A DNA stretch of 64,000 nucleotides from Micromonospora pisi (GTDB taxonomy: Bacteria; Actinomycetota; Actinomycetes; Mycobacteriales; Micromonosporaceae): assembly GCF_003633685.1 (NCBI RefSeq), contig NZ_RBKT01000001.1:8184001-8248000 (forward strand), in the 5' to 3' direction. The position numbers and the translations under genes were made by a program. Below, one piece after another: positions 54,917 to 63,679 of this stretch. Positions within the stretch are counted from its first letter, which is position 1, and the number at the start of each line of letters is the position of its first letter. The notes under the pieces are model-generated. The model was not told the origin of the DNA and did not search any database. It was given only the letters and a program-made list of their open reading frames with translations.

Positions 54917-56074
54917 TCAGCGCACCTCCAAACGGTCCATGCGGCGGGACAGGTCACGCAGGTACGCGACCCACAGGGGGTCGGCGGACGCGGATTGGGA
55001 GCCGACGAGGGCGGTGACGTACTCGCCGGTCTTCGGGGTGGCCTGGTAGTGGGCGCCCCGGACGATGTCGGCGACCTCGATACCGGAGGCCAGCTCGATC
55101 GAGACGATGTCGCCGAGCCCGTAATCGACACCGAACCGCTGCTCGGGGATGTCGATGGTCACGGCGGACAGGCGTGCGGTTTCGGCGCCTTCGGCCAACG
55201 CTTCGTCGCCGGCCTGCTGTAGTTCGGCGGTGTTGCCCACCGTGTCGTCGGATTGGCGGCGGTCGACGAACGTCTCAAGCCGGCCCCACAGGGCGACTGC
55301 GGCGGTGTTGACTCGCTCGACGATGACCCGGTCGACGCCCTCGTCCTGGCCGCCGACGATCGCCACCGTGGCGGTGGGGGCTTGCGGTTCGTACCGGTAC
55401 GACCGCAGGTTCGACAGGCCCTGGCTGAACCGCACCACGCCCCGCAGGTCGCGGGGCCGGTACACCTGAAACTCGATCAGGCGCCCGGGGACCTGCGTGG
55501 TGCGGAACCCGAGACCACCGGCCAGAGCCACGGAGCGGAGCGCATCCCCGAGGGATTCGAACCGGGTGCCGAAGGTGACGTTGGTGCCGACGCCCATGTC
55601 CGGGCCGAGGACCAGGCGGGGCAAGCGGCGGGCGGCAAGCGCGGACGGGCCCGCGTTGAGGTTGACCAAAGCGCGGAGGATGTCTTCGGCGTTTCCGGTG
55701 GCGGTCCACCGGGCGTCGGTCTGGGCGGTGACCGGCACCGCCGGTGTGGGGTACGTGCGGCGGGCCACCAGCCACGCGAGGTCATCGGACCAGGTGATTT
55801 GGGTGGTGCCCGGTTCGGAGTTCGGCCCCTCAACGGACCACTCCTCAACCCCCGGGACCTCGATCCGGCCGGCGCAGAACACCTTGCCGTCGCGGTACAT
55901 GACCATGCGGCTGCCGGGGGCGACCTGGTCGGCGGTGACCGCCGTCCGGGGAAGGCTGACGGTGGCGGTGCCCGGCTCGTTGTACCGCAACGTCACATCG
56001 AGGTTGGTCCAGTCGGCGATCGGGTCGCCGACCGGCACCAGGTTCGCATCGGTGGTGATGAGGGTGACGTCCAC
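54917..56074 (-). CDS. Gp37-like tail-tip protein
   Basis: A 385-residue protein matching the siphovirus ReqiPepy6 Gp37-like family in layout: MDVTLITTDANLVPVGDPIA, LRYNEPGTATVSLP, a middle with RFESLGDALRSVALAGGLGF, then VDYGLGDIVSIELASGIEVA and a C-terminal LRDLSRRMDRLEVR. These proteins form the baseplate hub next to the distal tail protein and help open the tail on DNA delivery. Confidence 0.82.
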   Translation of the reverse strand: MDVTLITTDANLVPVGDPIADWTNLDVTLRYNEPGTATVSLPRTAVTADQVAPGSRMVMYRDGKVFCAGRIEVPGVEEWSVEGPNSEPGTTQITWSDDLAWLVARRTYPTPAVPVTAQTDARWTATGNAEDILRALVNLNAGPSALAARRLPRLVLGPDMGVGTNVTFGTRFESLGDALRSVALAGGLGFRTTQVPGRLIEFQVYRPRDLRGVVRFSQGLSNLRSYRYEPQAPTATVAIVGGQDEGVDRVIVERVNTAAVALWGRLETFVDRRQSDDTVGNTAELQQAGDEALAEGAETARLSAVTIDIPEQRFGVDYGLGDIVSIELASGIEVADIVRGAHYQATPKTGEYVTALVGSQSASADPLWVAYLRDLSRRMDRLEVR

Positions 56075-56092
56075 ACGTCACCGCCCACCGCG

Positions 56093-57037
56093 TTACTCGG
56101 TTTCGTACCGGGCACGGAACGACAAGCTGATCCGTGTGCCGACGTTCGCGCCGGCCACCTCGAAACGCACCGAGTTCGTGCCCGGCGCCAGCGGCCACAG
56201 CCGCGCCCCGGTCCAGTCGAGTGCGCCGGTCCACACCTGCCCGGCCGGGCCGCGCAACCTCGGCGGGAACGTGGTGATGGTGACCGTCTCCCCGGCGGCG
56301 AGCGGCCCATCGCCGTTCCAGTCCGGGTTCAGGGTGAACGACAACCCTGTGGTGAGGTTCGTGGCGACGATGCTGGAGGCGGGCCCGTCGATCTCCCATT
56401 CCGGCCACGCCTCTACCTCGCCGGGGTTGTCGATTGTGGTGTCGCCGAGGACCCGCGACGAGCTGATCGACGGGTACGGGGCGAGGTACGGGGACCCGCC
56501 GACGGCGAATTCCCGCTCCACCACGGTCGGTTCGGGGTCCCGCCAGTGCGGGTCAGCGCAGTACAGGGCGAGGACCGCGATGTTGCTGTTTCGGCCGTGG
56601 CCCGGGGCTACCTTCAACCCTGCGGTGCAGACGACCTCGATCTCCCGGACGGTGCCTTCGGGCTGTGCGATCTGAAGGAGGCCCGGCCCCCTCGTGCGGG
56701 TCATCGCGAGGACCCGCACGAGGCTTTGCCACAGGTTGTTGTAGTCCCGGTGGGTGTGGGCGTACACGGCGAGCGGCCAGTTGATGATCCGCTCACTTTT
56801 GAAGAAGTGGCGGATGGTGGTGCCACCCCACGGGTGCGGGTCGGCGGTCAGTTCGCCCTCGGTCGCACCCAGCCCGGTGACGTCGTTGAGGGTGCAGTAG
56901 CCGCGGTCCGGCTCATCCAACGGCCACACCGACCCGTCCGGGGCGATGTACGTTGCACGAGCCCGCCCAACATCAACGCCGGCTTGGTACAGCCGTGGTG
57001 GTGATGGTGGGCGGGCGGTACCGATGAGGACTGGCAT
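56093..57037 (-). CDS. Distal tail (Dit-like) protein
   Basis: A 314-residue protein directly after the tape measure gene, the usual place for Dit. NDVTGLGATEGELTADPHPW and an N-terminal beta domain are followed by a C-terminal galectin-like half (GDTTIDNPGEVEAWPEWEID; LRGPAGQVWTGALDWTGARL). It would connect tail tube and baseplate. Confidence 0.8.
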   Translation of the reverse strand: MPVLIGTARPPSPPRLYQAGVDVGRARATYIAPDGSVWPLDEPDRGYCTLNDVTGLGATEGELTADPHPWGGTTIRHFFKSERIINWPLAVYAHTHRDYNNLWQSLVRVLAMTRTRGPGLLQIAQPEGTVREIEVVCTAGLKVAPGHGRNSNIAVLALYCADPHWRDPEPTVVEREFAVGGSPYLAPYPSISSSRVLGDTTIDNPGEVEAWPEWEIDGPASSIVATNLTTGLSFTLNPDWNGDGPLAAGETVTITTFPPRLRGPAGQVWTGALDWTGARLWPLAPGTNSVRFEVAGANVGTRISLSFRARYETE

Positions 57038-57040
57038 GGG

Positions 57041-60000
57041 CTACCTGGCCCTCCCGAGTCGCGCTTCGATCGCCTGCCGCTGCTGTAGCGCCGCGAGCTG
57101 CGCCAACGTCGCCTCGGAGTTGATCAACGTGGCTTCGAAGTGGTCCCCTCCCCGGACCGGTGCCGGGGCGGGGGTGAGCCCACCGACCCCGTCGACCGGA
57201 AACTGCACGGCGGCGGCAAGCCGGCCGGCGGCGGCAGCAACGAGCGGGGTGCGCTCGTCCATACCCCCGGCCAGGAGTTGGGCGATCGACCGGCCGCTGT
57301 ACCGGGGGTTGCCCTTCCCCGACAGTGGGCCTTCCTTGGCGGGCGAGAAGGGGAGGAACCCACGGATCTTCGACGCGACCCCGGCCATGGTGCTGCCGAG
57401 GTCACCGAGTTTGTCCCGGATGCCCTGAATCAGGCCGCTGATCAGGTTCCGGCCGGCGTCTCGCAGCAAGTTCCCGAAGCCGTCGACCGCGTTCCGGATC
57501 GTTTCGCCGGCCCGCTGGAACTCGCGGATCGTGGCGCCGATGCCGTCTTTCACAGCCCGCCCGAACGCGGTGGTCGCTGCCGCGGCTACCTGGATGATCG
57601 CAACAGCGCCGGCAACAGCGTTGCGGATCAGCATGAGGGCCACGGTCGCCCCACCGACGATCGTGGAGAGGATCGCCATCGCGGCCTTGAGGGATCCCGA
57701 CTGGACGGCCAGGGTGATGAGCTGACCGGCCAGTTGCATCATCACCGGCAGCAGCGGCAGGACGGCGATCATGAGTTGGCTGAACGCCATCATGAGCTGC
57801 AACCCGGAGGCAATGAGGTCCGGCAGCAGCGGCATCAGGGCGGTCAAGGCAACCATGAGGTTGGCGCTGAACGCCTGAGCCACGGCAATGATCACCGGCA
57901 CCAACTGGGCCGCCATGCTCGCGAATAGCGGCATGTGCGCCAGGAGTTGCTGGGCGATGGTTGTGGCGACACCGACCAAGGCGGGCAGCAGCGGGGCGAG
58001 TGCCTGAGCCAGTCCCATGACGGCCTGCGCGACGAGCGGCAGGATCCGCACACCCCAGGCGGCGAAGTTTGTGGCGAGTTGCACCCCGATCGGCAGCAGG
58101 GTTTCCGCGAGCGCCACGAACTGCGGTAGGGCGGCCAGGAGACGCCCTGCCAGCACCTCGGCGACGGAAACCAGCGCCGGGACGAGCGGGGCGAGCGCGG
58201 CAGCGAACGCGGCGCCGGCCCGCGCCGCGAGCGGCAGGACTGTGGCCGCGAGTTGGGTGAGGACGGGCAGGAACACCTGGAGTGCGCTGACGAGACCGCC
58301 GGTCAGGAGCGAGATGACGGGTCCGAGTTCGGTCGCCAACGCCGTCAACGCGGTAGCGACAAACGTCAATGCGGCGGCGAGTCCGTTGCCCAGCACCGGA
58401 AGCAGCGGGGCCACCGCAGCCAGCAGGGAACCGAGCGCGTTACCGACTAGCGGGGCGACGGCCGCCAACGGCCGCAACCCGTCCGCCAACGCGGACAGGA
58501 ACACGGTCACCCCGGGCGCCAACCGGGTAACCAACTCGGCGACGATGACCGCGATCTGACCCAACACCGGGGCCGCAGCCGCGGCGACGCTCCCCAGTGC
58601 CTTGCCGACCTGCGACGCGACCGACGCGACCGACCCGAACCCGGATCCCGGGCCAAACGCCGACCCGAACCCGGACCCGGCAACTGTGGCAACCTGGCCG
58701 AGCCCGCTCAAAGCCGAGCTGATCGACTCGACGGCCGCCACCAGACCAGGCGACAGCCCGGCAAGGAGCTGCCCGAACACCTGCGCGAGCGGCTGAATTG
58801 CTGCCGCGACGGCGGTCAGGACCGGCGCCAGCGAAGACACAGCGGGGGACAGGGATGCGATCCCGACCGCCAGGGCTTCCACGAGTTGTGTCAGGCCGGG
58901 TGAAAACGCCTGGGCCACGTCGGCGACCGCCGACGCGAGTGGGCTCAACGCCAAGAACAGGGCGGTCGCGGCCGGGGCCAGGGAGTTCGCCGTGCTGGTC
59001 AGCTCGGAGAAGAAGTGGGTCAGGTTTTGCTGACCCTCAACCGAGTTGATCGCCTCGTTGATCCGCCGGAACAGGCCAAACACGCCCTCGCCGGCCTCCC
59101 CGGCAGCCTTGCTGATGCCCGAGAAGATCCCGAAGATGTCGCGGGCCAGCTTGAGGAGTTCGCCTGCGGCGTTGAGCCCGTCGAAGAACATGCGCTGCAA
59201 CTCGCCGGAGTTCGCCATGGCGGAGATGCGGGTGGCGAGGTCGGTGACGGCAGCGCCGAGGCCGACGGTGAACACGGCGACGGCTTGGGAGCCGGCCCGG
59301 ACCACGTCGAGGAGTGCCTGCGCGACGGGGCGCAGGGCCCGCCCGAGTTCGCCGACCACACTGTTCGCGGCGGAGAACGTCTGGGCGATGTTGTTGCGGT
59401 TGGCTTCGGTGTTCAGACCGCGTAGGGCGGTGACGACGGCCCGGTTGATGGTGTCGGCGAGCCGGGTCATGCCGGTGGCGAGGACGGGAAGCCCGGTCTT
59501 CGCCAAGTCGCGCAGGGTGCGGGCGGTGTCGGCGAACAGCTCGTTCTGAATCTTGAGCCGGAGCTTGTCGAACGCAGGCTTGATCTTGTTGACCTCTTTG
59601 ACGAACGCAGCCGCGTTCGGGGCCAACTCCTTCAGCGCCTCCGCCAGGGCCTTCGCGTCGCCCTCACCGACGGCCTTGAACGCCTCACCCAGGCCCACCG
59701 TGCCGAGACGGATCGTGCCGATCGCGGCGGCGGCGATCGCCACAGCACCGGGGATCGCAACCAGCGCCCCGGCCGCGGTGACAACGGTGGCGCCAAGTTG
59801 CACCAGGGCGGGGATCGCGGCCACGGCGGCACCGGCCAGTCCGAACAGGGCGGACGCGGCAATGGCGGCCCCGGCGGTGATCGCAGCGGTTTTCAACGCG
59901 GCGGCGACCCCGCCGGTGAACAGGTCGGTGATCTGCCTGGTGACGTTGGCGATCGCGCGCCGGTCGACGGTGAGCGGCACCCGCAGGGTCGGCATGGACT

Positions 60001-60547
60001 TCTGCGCCTTCGTGACAGCGGCGCGGGTCTGCTTCCGAACGTTCTTGTCATCGATCTTGACGGGGATGGTGGCCTGAACCCGCCGCTGCACCTGCTCGAC
60101 CAAGGCCCGAAGCTCGGCCTCGTACTTGGCCCGCTTGGCCGGCTCGGTCGGCACGGTGACCTTGACCCGGCGTTGCAGGTCGGCGAGCTGCGCACCCAAC
60201 TCGGCGCGAAGGCGCCCGGTTTCGGCGGTGACCGGGATCTTCGTTTCGACCTGGCGGGCGATCCGGGCGGTGTCCGCCTTGACCTTGTCCAAAAAGGCGC
60301 GGGTCATCGGGTCGAGCTGCACCCGCGCCCGAGGCGGGTTCTTGGTGGGGATCTCGCTGGGCAGGTCGGACGGGTCGATGTCCGGCCGGATCTTGACCTT
60401 CACACCGCTGAGGGCGTCGCCGATCTCCTTGTCCAAGCCGGCCTTCTTGAAGGCGGCGACGACCTCTTTGCGGAGCCGGGCGGCGAACCCCTTAGCGGAT
60501 GCGTTGACTTCGACCGTGACGCTTCCTACAAGGATCGGGGATGTCAT
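57041..60547 (-). CDS. Tape measure protein
   Basis: A 1168-residue protein. Residues 1-190 are charged with imperfect repeats (RPDIDPSDLPSEIPTKNPPR; KIPVTAETGRLRAELGAQLA). The bulk (about 215-1040) is Ala/Val/Leu-rich with repeated LAPLLPALVGVATTIAQ-type units and many hydrophobic segments. The end is more polar, with SGKGNPRYSGRSIAQLLAGG typical of actinophage tape measures. It sets tail length; at about 1.5 angstrom per residue it would give a tail of about 175 nm (rule of thumb). The two preceding frames are the matching chaperones. Confidence 0.93.
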   Translation of the reverse strand: MTSPILVGSVTVEVNASAKGFAARLRKEVVAAFKKAGLDKEIGDALSGVKVKIRPDIDPSDLPSEIPTKNPPRARVQLDPMTRAFLDKVKADTARIARQVETKIPVTAETGRLRAELGAQLADLQRRVKVTVPTEPAKRAKYEAELRALVEQVQRRVQATIPVKIDDKNVRKQTRAAVTKAQKSMPTLRVPLTVDRRAIANVTRQITDLFTGGVAAALKTAAITAGAAIAASALFGLAGAAVAAIPALVQLGATVVTAAGALVAIPGAVAIAAAAIGTIRLGTVGLGEAFKAVGEGDAKALAEALKELAPNAAAFVKEVNKIKPAFDKLRLKIQNELFADTARTLRDLAKTGLPVLATGMTRLADTINRAVVTALRGLNTEANRNNIAQTFSAANSVVGELGRALRPVAQALLDVVRAGSQAVAVFTVGLGAAVTDLATRISAMANSGELQRMFFDGLNAAGELLKLARDIFGIFSGISKAAGEAGEGVFGLFRRINEAINSVEGQQNLTHFFSELTSTANSLAPAATALFLALSPLASAVADVAQAFSPGLTQLVEALAVGIASLSPAVSSLAPVLTAVAAAIQPLAQVFGQLLAGLSPGLVAAVESISSALSGLGQVATVAGSGFGSAFGPGSGFGSVASVASQVGKALGSVAAAAAPVLGQIAVIVAELVTRLAPGVTVFLSALADGLRPLAAVAPLVGNALGSLLAAVAPLLPVLGNGLAAALTFVATALTALATELGPVISLLTGGLVSALQVFLPVLTQLAATVLPLAARAGAAFAAALAPLVPALVSVAEVLAGRLLAALPQFVALAETLLPIGVQLATNFAAWGVRILPLVAQAVMGLAQALAPLLPALVGVATTIAQQLLAHMPLFASMAAQLVPVIIAVAQAFSANLMVALTALMPLLPDLIASGLQLMMAFSQLMIAVLPLLPVMMQLAGQLITLAVQSGSLKAAMAILSTIVGGATVALMLIRNAVAGAVAIIQVAAAATTAFGRAVKDGIGATIREFQRAGETIRNAVDGFGNLLRDAGRNLISGLIQGIRDKLGDLGSTMAGVASKIRGFLPFSPAKEGPLSGKGNPRYSGRSIAQLLAGGMDERTPLVAAAAGRLAAAVQFPVDGVGGLTPAPAPVRGGDHFEATLINSEATLAQLAALQQRQAIEARLGRAR

Positions 60548-60569
60548 GAGACACCCCCGACCGGCCGCG

Positions 60570-61421
60570 CTAGGTTGCTACGTCCTGCTGCGCCAGTCGT
60601 TCACGGACTGCGTCAGGGTAGGTCGAGACAATGAAGTCGACCAGATCGGCAACACGTTGCCCACGAAGATGGGGAGTTACCCACAACTCAAGATTCTCGG
60701 GCCTGTTGTCAAGTCGGTCGCCATTCTTGTGATGAACCGATTCGCGTCGGCTCAGCGACCGACCAAGCACGCTTTCCATGACTAGCCGGTGCTCGCCTAC
60801 GAGTCGCCCGTTGATCGAGATAACCCGGTAGCCGTTTGGCTTGACGTGGCCCTTGCTGCCCGCCGACCCGTACAGGGGTCGGAGAGGTTTTCCTTCACGC
60901 TGTTGGCTGTCGTGCCCCGAGCACAGGGCACTGCCCTGACTGGTTCCCTTGGCTGGTCGGTCGCAGCCGTCGAAGCGGCAGGGTGGTCGAGGTCGCGAGG
61001 CCCTTCGGCGGTCGACCAAAATGGGCTTGAGGTCTTCGCCGCGAGCGCGTTGCTTTGCGTGAGTGTCACACAGGCCCCGGTTGCTGATCGCACGGTCGCA
61101 TCCACTGAATTCACAGGACGGTGACGACCGGCGCTCCCGAACCCTGAGCGGCTTCAGGACGCCGTTGCGTCGGAGTTGCACTCCGTGTGGAGTGCATAGC
61201 CCTCGTGTCGACGCCCTGCGGTCGCAGTCCGCGAAATAGCAGACTTTGTATTCGCCGAGGTGTCTCGGTACCGCGTGCTTATAGCAGAACGGATGCGATC
61301 CACGTGCGACGAGACTACAACCGCCGTGCTGACAACGTGGCCTGCTGTTGTAGTGCTCAGGGCAGTTCGATGAGCCACGGTACCCACGATTTTCCGAGCA
61401 CCCGTGTGCGGAGCATTTCAC
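60570..61421 (-). CDS. HNH endonuclease with five-finger zinc array
   Basis: A 283-residue protein. Five C-x4-C-x(8-12)-C-x2-H units lie in tandem: CSAHGC..CPEH, CQHGGC..CYKH, CYFADC..CTPH, CEFSGC..CDTH, CRFDGC..CSGH (about residues 3-170). A C-terminal HNH_3-type domain follows (GEHRLVMESVLGRSLSRRES-VHHKNGDRLDNRPENLEL). Base composition is clearly lower in G+C than the tail genes on both sides. It interrupts the normally adjacent chaperone and tape measure genes, so it is a free-standing homing endonuclease insertion with an unusually long finger array for target choice. Confidence 0.88.
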   Translation of the reverse strand: MKCSAHGCSENRGYRGSSNCPEHYNSRPRCQHGGCSLVARGSHPFCYKHAVPRHLGEYKVCYFADCDRRASTRGLCTPHGVQLRRNGVLKPLRVRERRSSPSCEFSGCDRAISNRGLCDTHAKQRARGEDLKPILVDRRRASRPRPPCRFDGCDRPAKGTSQGSALCSGHDSQQREGKPLRPLYGSAGSKGHVKPNGYRVISINGRLVGEHRLVMESVLGRSLSRRESVHHKNGDRLDNRPENLELWVTPHLRGQRVADLVDFIVSTYPDAVRERLAQQDVAT

Positions 61422-61484
61422 TTACCAATCATAGCGAGATGCATGACGTTCACCTATTTGATGCAACGCTGCCGACGAGGATGG

Positions 61485-61510
61485 GGGAGGTCACGGTTGA
61501 CCTCCCCCAG
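61485..61510 (-). terminator. Hairpin after the tail chaperone genes
   Basis: GGGGGAGGTCA/TGACCTCCCCC, an 11-bp stem with a 4-nt loop, 7 bp past the chaperone stop. It could limit transcription into the inserted HNH gene or be the original end-of-gene signal. Confidence 0.65.
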
Positions 61511-61516
61511 CACTCG

Positions 61517-62277
61517 TCAGGTGGCGGGGATCAAACCGAGGTTCGCGAGCCGGGCGGCGTAGTCGTCGCCGCGCTGCTGCCGGGTTTTCACCGGCCGGTC
61601 CGCCGGCTGCTTGGCCGTGTCGGCGCCGACCTTGACCGGCTTCGGCCTGCTGCCCTTGCCGCCGCCACGCTGCCAGTTCGCGCCGGCGAGCAGGGTGCCG
61701 ATGTGGGCGAGCAGGTGATCGCCCAAGTCGACGTCAGCGTTGTCGCCAGCGAGTTCCCGGTACAGGGCCGAGTCACGGCCCAGTCGCCGGATGAGGACCA
61801 TCAGCTCCCGCGCTGTGTACCGTTCCGACGGGCGACCGTGGAGCGCCTTTTTGAGCCGGATGTGGTGGAACTGGCTGAGGTCTGACTCAATGGCTCCGCC
61901 GTGCTCCCGGAGGAGTTGGTGGAGCCCGAGGATTCCCCCAGGTCTTCTCCGGAGTGCTGCTGCCACTGTTCGAACAGCAGACCGATGGCGGGGCTTGGTT
62001 GGTACTGGTCGTCCCACCGGGCGCGCTGCGCCGGGTCGAACCCGTAGGAGAAGATCTTCCGCAGGATGTCGAGGTCGACGTTGGCGACGTTGTCGGCACC
62101 GGTGATCGCGCTGAGTTCGTCCATCAGCCCGGCGGCCCGGTAGTCGATCTCGGAGAAGTGCGGCAGTTCCCACTTCACCCCGCCGAAGCGGAACTTGAAC
62201 GGGCGCTTCCTGACGGCCTGGAACGCGGCGTCGAGGTCGTACACCTCGTCTTCGTCGTCGTACGGCTGCTCAGACAT
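61517..62277 (-). CDS. Tail assembly chaperone, -1 frameshift product (G-T type)
   Basis: Ribosomes starting at 62277 and slipping back one base at GGGGGAA (61939-61933) would leave the SGEDLG frame and continue as GILGLHQLLREHGGAIESDL...LGLIPAT to 61517. The downstream frame has no good start of its own before this point and carries the basic C-terminal region typical of GT fusion proteins. The product is about 253 residues and works in low ratio with the short form during tail assembly. Confidence 0.88.
61801..62277 (-). CDS. Tail assembly chaperone, short (G type)
   Basis: A 158-residue protein (MSEQPYDDEDEVYDLDAAFQ...KFRFGGVKWELPHFSEIDYR...). The acidic start and the alpha-helical core match actinophage G-type chaperones, placed between the major tail protein and tape measure. 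After the slip site the frame becomes Ser-rich and poorly conserved in character. Overlaps the next upstream gene by 8 nt. Confidence 0.85.
   Translation of the reverse strand: MSEQPYDDEDEVYDLDAAFQAVRKRPFKFRFGGVKWELPHFSEIDYRAAGLMDELSAITGADNVANVDLDILRKIFSYGFDPAQRARWDDQYQPSPAIGLLFEQWQQHSGEDLGESSGSTNSSGSTAEPLSQTSASSTTSGSKRRSTVARRNGTQRGS
61933..61939 (-). promoter_or_regulatory. GGGGGAA slippery heptamer
   Basis: In the upstream frame codons are CTG GGG GAA; G-GGG-GAA lets the P-site tRNA re-pair perfectly in the -1 frame. It is placed so that the two open frames join. Actinophage tail chaperones commonly use this kind of site. Confidence 0.85.
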
Positions 62278-62539
62278 GCTGCTGCACCTCCTCTTCGGTT
62301 TCGGTGGGTTCCTCGGCGCTGATCACGACGTGCCGGGCGAACAGGGTGAGGGTCACCAGCACCTCATCGCGGTTGACCAGCTCGATCCCGTGGACCTTGA
62401 CCGGGTGGCCTTCGGGGACCAGCAGGGGCTGACCGTTGATCCGGACCTCGTTCGGGACGATGACGTCCCCGGCCGGTGTGTCCATCGGCTCGCGCCGCTT
62501 CTCGACGATCTCGATGACCGCCCCGCGTGGTTCAGCCAC
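62270..62539 (-). CDS. Small conserved tail-region protein
   Basis: An 89-residue protein (MAEPRGAVIEIVEKRREPMD...), beta-rich with VRINGQPLLVPEGHPVKVHG and an acidic tail. Similar small frames lie between tail genes in actinophages, with no known function. 8-nt overlaps on both sides. Confidence 0.7.
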   Translation of the reverse strand: MAEPRGAVIEIVEKRREPMDTPAGDVIVPNEVRINGQPLLVPEGHPVKVHGIELVNRDEVLVTLTLFARHVVISAEEPTETEEEVQQHV

Positions 62540-62936
62540 CGACGACCTCCGGGGTCCAGCCGGGGATGCTCTCCCGGGGATCCCGCTGGGCAGGGTTGCC
62601 CCACGACCGGGAGGCCCGCCCTTCCGGGGTAGTCACGGGCGCGGCCCGCCCGATCGACACCTGGTCGGCGTCCACGGTGAAGACGACGACGGTGCCGGTC
62701 GGGCTGTGGCCGATCTCGTAGCCGCGCACCACCGCCGGGATCAGGACCCCGTTGACGCGGACGTCGAAGGTCGGCGGGCCGGGCAGTTCGGCCTTAGGTT
62801 CGGCCTTCGGTTCGGCGTCGGCGGGCAGGTGGCCGAGGCCGGCGAGCTTCTGGGTGTAGTCGGCGTTCCGGCGGGCGGCGCGTTCGGTGATGACCACCGA
62901 CACCTGTCCACCGGATCCGCCTGCGGTCATGGGCAT
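62532..62936 (-). CDS. Tail-region protein, unknown
   Basis: A 134-residue protein (MPMTAGGSGGQVSVVITERA...). A PKAEPKAE linker divides a short helical start from a beta-rich middle (FDVRVNGVLIPAVVRGYEIG; TVVVFTVDADQVSIG). FDVRVNGVLIP parallels VRINGQPLLVP in the next gene, so the two may be paralogous. Confidence 0.7.
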   Translation of the reverse strand: MPMTAGGSGGQVSVVITERAARRNADYTQKLAGLGHLPADAEPKAEPKAELPGPPTFDVRVNGVLIPAVVRGYEIGHSPTGTVVVFTVDADQVSIGRAAPVTTPEGRASRSWGNPAQRDPRESIPGWTPEVVGG

Positions 62937-62989
62937 GCGGGTCTCCTTCGTGCGGGTCTTGTGCGGGTTCGGGTGGTGAGGTTGGGGAC

Positions 62990-63022
62990 GCTGGCCGGCG
63001 ACCCGCACGGACTCCGGCCAGC
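62990..63022 (-). terminator. Hairpin after the major tail protein
   Basis: GCTGGCCGG/CCGGCCAGC, a 9-bp stem with a 15-nt loop, in the 100-bp gap after the major tail gene. It may partly stop transcription so that the tail tube protein is made in excess. Confidence 0.55.
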
Positions 63023-63036
63023 GCCGTACAGGGGGT

Positions 63037-63597
63037 CTACGAGGAGAGCGCGTCGTCCACGTAGTACCGGTAGGCGACGACGCCGGACTGATCCACGTAG
63101 CAGGACAAGGTCCACTCGTAGACGGTGATCTCGGAGTTGGACCAGACGACGTCGCCGCGCTCGGTGACCTCGCCGAGGGGGACGACGATCCGCAGGCCAC
63201 GGGTGCCGTCGATACCGTGGAGCACCCAGGACCGGATGTCCGTGACGGGGGCGACCTCTTCGACGGTGACCCCGGTCGCGGTCTGGGTGATCGTCGAGCC
63301 GGGGAACTGGACACCGATCGTGGTCAGGTTGGTCTCGGCGGCGGCGAAGGTGAAGGTCTTGACGAACTGGCCGGGGATCCGGCGGGCCAGGGTCGAGCCC
63401 TGCCAGATGAACAGGTCGGTGCGGTCCTGGGAGGTGGCTTCGGTGACGCCGTCCTCGCTGATGGCACCGACCTCGGCGAGGTCGCCGGACAGGGCGGCCA
63501 CACCATCGGTCGGCAGGGTGGGGTTCGAGTCGCCGAACGCGGAGACGGCGACGAGCCCGTTGTTGTAGGCACGGATGAGAGAGACGTCGACCGCCAT
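63037..63597 (-). CDS. Major tail protein
   Basis: A 186-residue protein (MAVDVSLIRAYNNGLVAVSA...). Beta-rich with FIWQGSTLARRIPGQFVKTF, TNLTTIGVQFPGSTITQTAT and VWSNSEITVYEWTLSCYVDQ, a layout seen in siphovirus tube proteins. It lies just upstream (in transcription) of the chaperones. GGAG precedes the ATG on the minus strand. Confidence 0.82.
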   Translation of the reverse strand: MAVDVSLIRAYNNGLVAVSAFGDSNPTLPTDGVAALSGDLAEVGAISEDGVTEATSQDRTDLFIWQGSTLARRIPGQFVKTFTFAAAETNLTTIGVQFPGSTITQTATGVTVEEVAPVTDIRSWVLHGIDGTRGLRIVVPLGEVTERGDVVWSNSEITVYEWTLSCYVDQSGVVAYRYYVDDALSS

Positions 63598-63679
63598 CGG
63601 TCAGCTCCTTCGGGCATGGGGACGGCCCGGCGGTCGCGCCGGGTGAGGGAAAAGGGGTGTGCGGGTCCCTTGTGGCCGA

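Noticed and set aside
55253-57004. Long rightward frame inside the tail genes
   Set aside because: It lies antisense to the Gp37-like and distal tail genes, and its composition is that of a mirror frame.
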